A stretch of 12,571 nucleotides of DNA, taken from positions 1 through 12,571 of the forward strand of contig JAAYYM010000358.1 in NCBI GenBank assembly GCA_012515365.1, written 5' to 3'. Both the position numbers and the translations under genes were made by a program. The DNA comes from Clostridia bacterium. GTDB lineage: Bacteria; Bacillota_A; Clostridia; Lachnospirales; Lachnospiraceae. Of the stretch, positions 1 through 6,392 are shown one piece after another. The first letter of the stretch is position 1. Each line of letters begins with the position of its first letter. The notes beneath the pieces are model-generated. The model saw nothing but the letters and a program-made list of their open reading frames with translations, was not told the DNA's origin and made no database searches.

Positions 1-1147
1 AGTCGGGTTTTGCCTGCATGATCAGTTTTTTCGTCTGCAGAATATGTTCCTTTTTTTCTTCCGGAAAACCAATGACAAAGAATCCCCAAAATGGAAGTCC
101 TACCTCATGACACCATTTTGCTGCCTGAAGGTTTTCTTCTACAGTAGTTCCCTTTTTGATGGAATCAAGAATTTCCTGACTACCGGATTCAAATCCAAAT
201 GCAACTAAGAAGCAGCCGGCTTCCTTCATCAGAGATAAGGTTTCTTTTGATAAAGGGCGTACCCTTGAATTCGCTGTAAACTGAATCTTGCCATGTAGTG
301 GAGAGTGAATGATCAGTTCGCATAATTCTTTTACCCATTTGGCATTGATGGTAAAGGTGTCTGCTTTGAAGAAGAAGTCTTTGATTCCATGTTTTTCGTA
401 GCATTCTGTCAGCTCATCCATTACATTTTGCGGGCTTCTGAAACGTACACATTTTCCGGAAATTTCAGGAGTGAGACAGAATACACAGTTGGATGGACAG
501 CCTCTTGCAGTCTGAATGGTTGCCATAGGAGCATCTGTATCCGGTCTGGTGTAGAGTGCATTGTTCATAAGAGATCTGGCAGGGAATGGCTGACTGTCAA
601 GATCCTCTCCCCATTTGTGAAATGCAGTCTGTTTGATCTGTCCTTGAGTATCCTTATAGAGAATGCTTAAGATTGAATCCGGAGTACCTTCATTTCGGAA
701 TACATAATCTGCAATTTCACCAATTGCAAAGTCTACTTCGCCGCCAATCATATAATCAATAGAAGATAAGTCAAGTAAATCAAGCATTGCCTGTTCCGGT
801 GCATAAAAAATTGCACCTTTCAAAACAATAACCGGATGATACTTTTCTTTTAACGTTGCTGCGAGTTTAATATCATCAAAAATAGTTGTATTTGTGACAC
901 TCAGCATGATCATATCTGGCTGATAGGTCTCCATGTCATGATACAGATCTTCCAGAGTATCTTTTTGTGTTTGATAATCTCTTAATTTAACATCATAATT
1001 TTTTCTTAATAAAATAGCAGCAGCGTAACCTAAGTCGTTACAGGCACGCATTGCCTGCGCAGAACCATCGTCGACGTTTTGCTGACAACGGTCTTCACCA
1101 CGTTGAAAGAGTGGTCCGGGTGGGTAAAACAGTAAAATTTTATTCAT
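1..1147 (-). CDS. B12-binding-domain radical SAM protein (3' end outside window)
   Basis: I translated this by hand on the reverse strand; 382 codons are open to the left edge, so the C-terminus is missing. The start is an ATG at 1147-1145, with AAGGAG (complement of 1158-1163) ten bases upstream. Residues 1-150 look like the Rossmann-type cobalamin-binding domain found in BchE-like enzymes (opening MNKILLFYPPGP, then QPDMIMLSVTN near 76-86), but no DxHxxG cobalamin-ligand motif is visible. The radical SAM core starts at about 205. RGCPSNCVFC gives the CxxxCxxC cluster ligands Cys217, Cys221 and Cys224, and FGFESGSQEIL (about 317-327) and the later FVIGFPEE are typical strands of this fold. 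Such proteins bind a 4Fe-4S cluster and S-adenosylmethionine, and many are methylases or anaerobic ring-forming enzymes. The substrate cannot be read from the sequence. It is divergent from the YdcF-like gene, so co-function with the right-hand genes is not implied. Confidence 0.9.
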   Translation of the reverse strand, partial: MNKILLFYPPGPLFQRGEDRCQQNVDDGSAQAMRACNDLGYAAAILLRKNYDVKLRDYQTQKDTLEDLYHDMETYQPDMIMLSVTNTTIFDDIKLAATLKEKYHPVIVLKGAIFYAPEQAMLDLLDLSSIDYMIGGEVDFAIGEIADYVFRNEGTPDSILSILYKDTQGQIKQTAFHKWGEDLDSQPFPARSLMNNALYTRPDTDAPMATIQTARGCPSNCVFCLTPEISGKCVRFRSPQNVMDELTECYEKHGIKDFFFKADTFTINAKWVKELCELIIHSPLHGKIQFTANSRVRPLSKETLSLMKEAGCFLVAFGFESGSQEILDSIKKGTTVEENLQAAKWCHEVGLPFWGFFVIGFPEEKKEHILQTKKLIMQAKPD

Positions 1148-1179
1148 CAATCTTAATCTCCTTGTATCGTTAAACAATG

Positions 1180-1194
1180 GTGATTTTTAATCAC
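1180..1194. promoter_or_regulatory. Small inverted repeat in divergent intergenic region
   Basis: GTGATT (1180-1185), TTT, AATCAC (1189-1194) is a perfect 6-bp dyad that extends to 8 bp per side with one G-T mismatch (1178-1196). It lies 33 bases upstream of the radical SAM start, in that gene's untranslated leader, and could be a regulator site or a short leader hairpin. Function is inference only. Confidence 0.3.
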
Positions 1195-1202
1195 TAAATC
1201 AG

Positions 1203-1235
1203 ATTGTATCATATAATTACGAAATATGCTATAAT
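1203..1235. promoter_or_regulatory. Overlapping divergent promoter elements
   Basis: On the plus strand TGCTATAAT at 1227-1235 is a consensus extended -10 element facing the YdcF-like gene. The best -35 match is a poor TTGTAT at 1204-1209 with a 20-base spacer, so the extended -10 probably carries the activity. On the minus strand TGATACAAT (complement of 1203-1211) is an extended -10 element facing the radical SAM gene, with no good -35. The two elements share about 30 bp, so the promoters may compete. Confidence 0.55.
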
Positions 1236-1303
1236 GATTAAAAGTGTTAGAAAACGTGAATTCCAAAGCATCAGAAATAGGAAAAGTGGTGAGGCAGATC
1301 AAT

Positions 1304-2317
1304 ATGATTTCATGGATGATTTTCATTCTTTTATCGTTAGTTTTTGTATTATCAGTGAAGAGAGAACCACGTTCTTTTGGAAATTGTCTGTTACTGATTG
1401 GAATGTCAGTATCTTTTTTTAATGGGTTGATCATACTTTCAGGTCAGAATCACATGATACATGTATGTCTTAAAAAATTTGTGTTTGTGTTTGTACCGTT
1501 TATGATCGTCATTATCTCGGTATTGTTATTTACGGATGGAATCTATTTATTCTGGAAGGATCACAAAAACCTGAATATACAAAAGATAGTTAAAAATCTG
1601 CTTCCACCTTTAACAGGAGTCGGACTGGTAGCGGGCATCTATCTGATTACTGATTTGGTTCGACAGTATCGCCTTCATTTTGCTGAGACCGCGGTGTTAC
1701 TTTTTTTGGTGTATTATTATGTCTATTTAGCATTTTCTATTGCGGCTTTTTGGCTGTATTCCTGGTTTTATCAACAGCTTCCGAGAAAATTTTCCTGTGA
1801 TTATATCATTGTATTAGGATGTCGCGTATATGGATTAGATCGGCTGTCTGCAACATTGATGCAAAGACTCGATAAAGCGATCGAGGTTTATCATAAATCA
1901 GAAGTGCCACCGATTTTTATTGTTTCCGGTGGAAAGGGAGCGGACGAGCCGGTTACAGAGGCTGCAGCCATGAAGCAGTATCTGAAATCCAGGCAAATAG
2001 AAGAAAAGCAGATTATGCTGGAAGACCAGTCAAGAAATACTTATGAAAACTTCTTCTATTCTAAACGAGTTTTGGGACAAACATCAAAAAAAGTTCTATT
2101 TGTAACAAGCAATTATCATGTGATGCGGGCTGGAATCTGTGCAAAAAAAGTAGGGCTTGATGCCCAAGGTGTTGGAAGCAAAACAAATCTGTTTTATTGG
2201 CCAGGTGCTTTTTTTCGCGAGTACGTAGCTGTTTCTCTTCGGCATAAGACAGGGCTTATTGTATGTGGCGTTTTGTGGCTGGCGACAATAACCGGAATAT
2301 ATTTTAATTTGTATTAG
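1304..2317 (+). CDS. Membrane protein with YdcF/DUF218 domain
   Basis: I prefer the ATG at 1304 (337 aa) because GGTGAGG at 1288-1294 sits nine bases before it and the protein then opens with a membrane segment (MISWMIFILLSLVFVL). The frame stays open upstream to a GTG at 1244, which would give 357 aa but has no good ribosome site. In the 357-residue numbering, hydrophobic segments fall near 22-37, 45-66, 78-97, 121-137 and 149-173, with a last one near 336-355. The DUF218 domain spans about 186-335: DYIIVLGCRV, SGGKGADE (228-235), Glu239, EDQSRNTYEN (260-269) and SNYHVMRA (289-296) match the family pattern. YdcF-like proteins have a Rossmann-like fold and include the envelope proteins SanA and ElyC, linked to cell-wall integrity in E. 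coli, but no reaction is firmly known. The five N-terminal membrane passes are more than SanA has. No terminator is seen before the next gene, which has its own promoter. Confidence 0.85.
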   Translation: MISWMIFILLSLVFVLSVKREPRSFGNCLLLIGMSVSFFNGLIILSGQNHMIHVCLKKFVFVFVPFMIVIISVLLFTDGIYLFWKDHKNLNIQKIVKNLLPPLTGVGLVAGIYLITDLVRQYRLHFAETAVLLFLVYYYVYLAFSIAAFWLYSWFYQQLPRKFSCDYIIVLGCRVYGLDRLSATLMQRLDKAIEVYHKSEVPPIFIVSGGKGADEPVTEAAAMKQYLKSRQIEEKQIMLEDQSRNTYENFFYSKRVLGQTSKKVLFVTSNYHVMRAGICAKKVGLDAQGVGSKTNLFYWPGAFFREYVAVSLRHKTGLIVCGVLWLATITGIYFNLY

Positions 2318-2333
2318 CCCCAATTATAGATTA

Positions 2334-2362
2334 TTGACATATTATTGAAAATATGATGTAAT
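2334..2362 (+). promoter_or_regulatory. Strong promoter of the S8 protease gene
   Basis: TTGACA (2334-2339), a 17-base spacer and TGTAAT (2357-2362), preceded by TG at 2354-2355, form a near-consensus SigA promoter with extended -10. Transcription would start near 2369, leaving a leader of about 36 bases. CATATT (2338-2343) and AATATG (2350-2355) form a dyad filling the spacer, and TCGTA (2362-2366) with TACGA (2371-2375) forms a second dyad at the predicted start point. Either could be an operator; that is inference. Confidence 0.75.
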
Positions 2363-2404
2363 CGTAGTGTTACGAATTGTCAAAATCATACTTTGGAGGG
2401 GAAA

Positions 2405-5400
2405 ATGGATACAAAATGGAATAAGCTATCAAAGGTGGTATTATCGGTTGTTTTTACGATTATATTGGTAATTCAGCCATTGTTAGGAACGGTTGAAGCC
2501 TATGGTGCTGTCGCATTAGAAAATGAGACTATTGCTGCAGAAACTGGTTCAACAGTAGAAGAAACACCTGCAGAAGAAGAAACGCCAGCAGTAGAAGAAA
2601 CGCCAGCAGTAGAAGAAACGCCTGCAGAAGAAGAAACGCCTGCAGAAGAAGAAACGCCTGCAGAAGAAGAAACGCCTGCAGAAGAAGAAACGCCTGCAGA
2701 AGAAGAAACGCCTGCAGAAGAAGAAACACCAGCAGTAGAAGAAACACCTACAGTAGAAGAACTACCTACAATAGAGGAAGAGACACCTACTACCGAAGAT
2801 GAAGTATCTGGAAACGGGATATCATCAAATGAGGTGGATGCCCCTTCTATTTCCGCCAATGAAGGGCCGAAGCAGGATGAAGTACCTGAACCGGTTTTTT
2901 TCATGTCTGAGGGTTATGTTTTGAGCGAAACACAGCTACAGGATAAAATGACGCTTAACAGTAGTATTTCTACGATAGATCAATTAAAAGAAGGTACTGC
3001 TTATGCGGAACGTGAAGTCGTTTTTCTAGCTTCATCCAAAGAGGAAGCAGAAGAAATAGCAAAAGGATATCAGGCAGAAATCAAAAGCTATGAACATGGA
3101 ATTGTTGTACTTAAGCTCAGTGAGAATGTATCTGCTTTTGATGCAGTTACAGCAGCAGCGGATTTAAATAATCAATTACCGGCAGTATGGCCAAACTTTT
3201 ATCGTTATGCCAGTGCTGTCACTCCATCAGAAAATAAGCTCACAGCTGACAGCTGTGATGAAGAGATGTTTGAGATCGTGGAAGAAGAATGCACAGGAGA
3301 AAACATACCAAGTATCCTGATTGGCGATGAGAAAATTGATCTTAGTGATTACCAGTCGGTTATTGCGGCAGTTGAAGATCCATACATTTCATATGAGAAT
3401 GAATTATATCAGTGGCAGCATGCAGCTGTAGGATCAGCATATGCATGGGAAAAGGGATATACCGGTGCGGGTGTTCGCATAGCAGTACTGGACAGTGGTG
3501 TATCAGGGAATAATGGAGATGATCTTAAACTTGCAGGTGAATATGAGTTCTTAGAGAACACAGATGTGACTGCTGATGTAAAAGGTCATGGAACGCATGT
3601 TGCCGGAATCATTGGTGCAAGGGCAAATGAAGATTTTGGACGAGGAATTGCTCCGGATAGCACATTGTACAGCTTTCGTGTGCTTTCTGATGATGGAAGA
3701 GGCAGCTCTGCTGAGTTGATGGCAGGCATCAGATCCGCCATTGACTTAAAGGTTGATTTAATCAATATGAGTTTATCTGGTCCATCATACAGCGGACTAG
3801 AGCAGACCGTGCTCAATGAAGCCTATCAGGCAGGAATTACCGTGATTGCTGCTGCAGGAGATGACGGCAGTCAGAGTGAACATTATCCGGCAGCTTATGA
3901 TCACGTGATCAGTGTTACTGCGACGGATCAAAACAATGTAAGAGCAGATTTTTCTAATTATAGCACAACTATTGACCTGGCAGCGCCGGGAGTAGATATT
4001 CCTTCAACCTATAACGATAACAGCTACAAACTTGCAAGTGGTACTTCTATGGCATGCCCAGTCGTTACAGGTGAAGCAGCGGTACTTTTGTCAGCGGGAT
4101 TACCTGCACTTGAAGGGAAAACCGGAACTGACAGAGTAGATGCGCTGGAGGCAGTGCTAAAGGCAAATACGATATCTGCCGGAGCTGATACAGGAGCAGG
4201 AATCGTTTCTTTGACAAAAGCACTTGCCATTGTTGTAAGAAAAGCAAAACCGACCGCACCTGTGATTACTGCAGCAGTGGCTGCAAATAAGCAGAGTGTG
4301 TCTGTTACGATCAAGCCACAGACCGGAGCTAAAATTTATTATTCAACAAATGGAAAAGCACCTGCATTTAAGAATGGACTCCTGTCAAATGCAACTCTAT
4401 ATAGCAGTGCGTTGACTTTGAAACAGGCAAAAAGCTATACAATTAAAGCAATTGCAGTAAGTGCAAGTGGTGTATCTAGTCCTGTGAGATCAGTGACAGT
4501 AAAACTTAGTCCGTTAGTTAATACGATTACCATCTCAGGTGTCAATCAAATCGTAAAAGGAAAAAGTACACAGTTAAAAGCAAATATTGCGCCAGATTAT
4601 GCGACCAATAAAAAAATTACATGGTCAATCAATGCTGCAAAAGATAGTGGTGTTTCGATTTCTCAGACAGGAAAAGTGTCTGTAAAACCAAAGGCTGCGA
4701 CTGCAAAGTATACTGTGACTGCAACAGCTAAAGATGGTTCTGGTAAAAAAGGAACTTATGTTGTTTCAGTAATTGAAACTGCAAAGATCAAATCAGTGAA
4801 AGCAAAGAAAAGTAAACTGACGTATACGCTGCCAAGTGGTAGCAGTGCATCATTATTTTCGAATTTAGAGGCTATTCCTGTCAATGCAAAAACTACAATT
4901 GCAGCAGCAGATTTTTATTGGAGCAGTAACAATGAAGCTGTGGCAAAGGTAAACAGCTCGACAGGTGCTTTAACGAATATCAAACCTGGAAATGCGACCA
5001 TTACAGCAATGGCGAATGACGGAAGTGGAAAAAAAGCAGCAATTCAGGTAGTAGTGAGAAAAGCTGTAACGTCAATCTCAATCACAGGTGCAAGTACAGG
5101 AAAACTGGCTGTCGGCAAAAGTGTGAAATTAAAAGCTGTTGTGAATGCTGATGCAACAGATCAGCATGTGAAATGGTCTGTTTCACCGACAGGAAACGGT
5201 GTAACTGTAGCAAATGGTGTTGTAAGAGCAGCAGCAAGTGCTAAAATTGGTACTTATACAATCACAGCAGAATCAGATGGTAAGTCTGCAACGAAAAAGA
5301 TCACACTTCAAAGCGAAGCAATTAAGAAAATTACGTTTGATCAAAATACAGCTAAGATTTTCAGAGTGGCCGGTTCTACCAGTGCACCTACAAGTACGAC

Positions 5401-6196
5401 AATTACAGCAACTATAACGGGATTGACTTCTACGACAGGCATGCCATATGAAGTTACAAGCAGTAATCCTGGAATCGCAACCTGCTCGGGTACTGCATCA
5501 GGTGCAAAAGTGAAGATTACCGTGAAAGCCACGGGAAATGCAAGTGGAAGCACCGTGATTATGATCGCATCTACCGATGGAAGTAATAAAAAAGCAACCT
5601 GCAAGGTGACTGTTGTAAACCCAGTGGCAAAAATCAGTGTTGCTCCGAAAAAAGGAGCGTCTAACTATGTTGCACAAGGATGTGGACTGCCATTATCAGC
5701 AACCTTAAATGCAGATTACGGAGACATATCCACACAGAAAATCAATTGGACAATCGCGTCTGCACCAGGACTTAAAGTCAGCAGAAGCGGACGAGTTACC
5801 GCAACTAAAAAAACACCGGCCGGAGGATATCAGGTAAGAGCAACAGCAGCAGATGGAAGCGGCGCGACTACCACAATCAATATTGTCGTTAACACACCAA
5901 TCACGACTCTGCGTGTCCCTGACATGAGATTGCCACCATACTGGATCAATATTGCAAAGCTTGGAGACACCTATGAACTTCCGGTTCAGATGACGGGTGC
6001 GACTTATCTGACACCATTATCTGCAACATCGTCAAATGGAACACCATGTGATGTAAGTATTGTCACGAAAAGCGTGAACAGTGGCAGTGTGGCTTGTCTT
6101 AAGATTGTAGCAAAAAAACGAGGAAGCACTGTCATTACGGTGAAAGCTCTGGATGGCTCCCATAAGAGCGTACGATATAATGTCAAAGTAGAATAA
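2405..6196 (+). CDS. Secreted subtilisin-like (S8) serine protease with Big_2-like repeats
   Basis: The start is the ATG at 2405: GGAGGGG (2395-2401) just before it is the ribosome site, and the in-frame TTG at 2393 lies within it. The product is 1263 residues. A signal peptide covers about 1-33 (WNKLSKVV, then a hydrophobic run, VEAYGA). A Glu/Thr/Pro repeat tract follows at 51-122, then SGNGISSNEV-type sequence. Residues about 200-268 (EVVFLASSKEEAEEIAKGY, NNQLPAVWPNFYRYA) resemble a subtilase propeptide. The S8 domain, about 335-610, has Asp363 (AVLDSGV), His395 (GHGTHVAG) and Ser548 (SGTSMACP). The oxyanion position, normally Asn in AAGN, is Asp486 (AAAGDDGS). A chitobiase C-terminal-like domain (613-701, KIYYSTNGKAP) is followed by six Big_2-like domains (about 705-791, 793-886, 886-969, 970-1072, 1073-1164, 1165-1263). 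Most of these end in DGSxKK followed by a hydrophobic strand. There is no LPxTG, SLH or C-terminal membrane anchor. The inferred role is an extracellular or wall-associated protease; its substrate is unknown. Confidence 0.92.
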   Translation: MDTKWNKLSKVVLSVVFTIILVIQPLLGTVEAYGAVALENETIAAETGSTVEETPAEEETPAVEETPAVEETPAEEETPAEEETPAEEETPAEEETPAEEETPAEEETPAVEETPTVEELPTIEEETPTTEDEVSGNGISSNEVDAPSISANEGPKQDEVPEPVFFMSEGYVLSETQLQDKMTLNSSISTIDQLKEGTAYAEREVVFLASSKEEAEEIAKGYQAEIKSYEHGIVVLKLSENVSAFDAVTAAADLNNQLPAVWPNFYRYASAVTPSENKLTADSCDEEMFEIVEEECTGENIPSILIGDEKIDLSDYQSVIAAVEDPYISYENELYQWQHAAVGSAYAWEKGYTGAGVRIAVLDSGVSGNNGDDLKLAGEYEFLENTDVTADVKGHGTHVAGIIGARANEDFGRGIAPDSTLYSFRVLSDDGRGSSAELMAGIRSAIDLKVDLINMSLSGPSYSGLEQTVLNEAYQAGITVIAAAGDDGSQSEHYPAAYDHVISVTATDQNNVRADFSNYSTTIDLAAPGVDIPSTYNDNSYKLASGTSMACPVVTGEAAVLLSAGLPALEGKTGTDRVDALEAVLKANTISAGADTGAGIVSLTKALAIVVRKAKPTAPVITAAVAANKQSVSVTIKPQTGAKIYYSTNGKAPAFKNGLLSNATLYSSALTLKQAKSYTIKAIAVSASGVSSPVRSVTVKLSPLVNTITISGVNQIVKGKSTQLKANIAPDYATNKKITWSINAAKDSGVSISQTGKVSVKPKAATAKYTVTATAKDGSGKKGTYVVSVIETAKIKSVKAKKSKLTYTLPSGSSASLFSNLEAIPVNAKTTIAAADFYWSSNNEAVAKVNSSTGALTNIKPGNATITAMANDGSGKKAAIQVVVRKAVTSISITGASTGKLAVGKSVKLKAVVNADATDQHVKWSVSPTGNGVTVANGVVRAAASAKIGTYTITAESDGKSATKKITLQSEAIKKITFDQNTAKIFRVAGSTSAPTSTTITATITGLTSTTGMPYEVTSSNPGIATCSGTASGAKVKITVKATGNASGSTVIMIASTDGSNKKATCKVTVVNPVAKISVAPKKGASNYVAQGCGLPLSATLNADYGDISTQKINWTIASAPGLKVSRSGRVTATKKTPAGGYQVRATAADGSGATTTINIVVNTPITTLRVPDMRLPPYWINIAKLGDTYELPVQMTGATYLTPLSATSSNGTPCDVSIVTKSVNSGSVACLKIVAKKRGSTVITVKALDGSHKSVRYNVKVE
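2555..2770 (+). repeat. 12 x 18-bp in-frame tandem repeat (EEETPA tract)
   Basis: Twelve consecutive 18-base units encode [E/V]EETPA-like hexapeptides within the protease gene. Units 5-9 (2627-2716) are five identical copies of GAAGAAGAAACGCCTGCA. The flanking units differ by GTA for the first GAA, CCA for CCT or ACA for ACG, and the last (2753-2770) is degenerate (VEELPT). The unit is a multiple of three, so gain or loss of copies keeps the reading frame. The tract probably acts as an acidic, extended linker between the signal peptide and the propeptide-like domain. Confidence 0.95.
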
Positions 6197-6214
6197 ACAT
6201 AATAGTATACTACA

Positions 6215-6258
6215 CAACGGCGTTTCTTATTTTCACATGGAAAATAGAAGCGCCGTTG
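6215..6258 (+). terminator. Long hairpin after protease gene, probable terminator
   Basis: Arms 6215-6234 and 6240-6258 pair almost fully, with CAACGGCG facing CGCCGTTG at the base, one G-U pair and one bulged T, around an ACATG loop. It starts 19 bases after the stop codon. The following bases (CGTTATATGTATT) are only moderately T-rich, so it may be an inefficient intrinsic terminator or a 3'-end stabiliser rather than a classic terminator. The next promoter begins 12 bases later. Confidence 0.65.
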
Positions 6259-6269
6259 CGTTATATGTA

Positions 6270-6298
6270 TTGAAAATGAGGAGTTGTTATGCTATAAT
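6270..6298 (+). promoter_or_regulatory. Promoter of ychF-lgt
   Basis: TTGAAA (6270-6275), exactly 17 bases, then TATAAT (6293-6298) preceded by TGC make an almost perfect SigA promoter with extended -10. The predicted transcription start near 6305 gives a leader of about 88 bases before ychF. Confidence 0.85.
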
Positions 6299-6347
6299 AT
6301 GTGCTTGCGTTGAACTCTTTTTTTGAGATAAGAAATCAGACGAAAGG

Positions 6348-6375
6348 CAGAACTTCTGAACACAGAGGGGTTCTG
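6348..6375 (+). promoter_or_regulatory. Leader hairpin before ychF start
   Basis: CAGAAC (6348-6353) pairs with GTTCTG (6370-6375), and TCTG (6355-6358) with CAGA (6363-6366), around an AACA loop. An unpaired T faces GGG. The hairpin ends at the weak ribosome site GGATAGG (6375-6381), eleven bases from the ATG, and its 3' half contains the only other G-rich run (6367-6370). It could modulate ychF translation; there is no sign of a known riboswitch class. Confidence 0.35.
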
Positions 6376-6392
6376 GATAGGTAAAATAGAAA

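Noticed and set aside
389..670. 93-codon plus-strand open frame opposite the radical SAM gene
   Set aside because: It lies wholly antisense to a clearly conserved coding sequence, including the Cys motif.
1244..1303. GTG at 1244 as start of the YdcF-like protein
   Set aside because: It would lie only nine bases after the -10 element and has no ribosome site, whereas the ATG at 1304 has one. I keep it as a less likely alternative.
1204..1422. 72-codon plus-strand open frame overlapping the YdcF-like gene
   Set aside because: It starts within the promoter region, overlaps the better supported frame and has no recognisable domain.
2393..2404. In-frame TTG at 2393 as start of the S8 protease
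   Set aside because: It lies at the GGAGGGG ribosome site, which is correctly placed for the ATG at 2405.
2555..2770. CRISPR array
   Set aside because: The repeats are contiguous 18-bp units without spacers, are in frame with a coding sequence, and no cas genes are present.
2500..2904. Long minus-strand open frames across the tandem repeat (134 and 72 codons)
   Set aside because: They exist because the repeat contains no stop codon on the opposite strand. The products are low-complexity (GVSSSA or FLLLQA repeats) and no ribosome site supports them.
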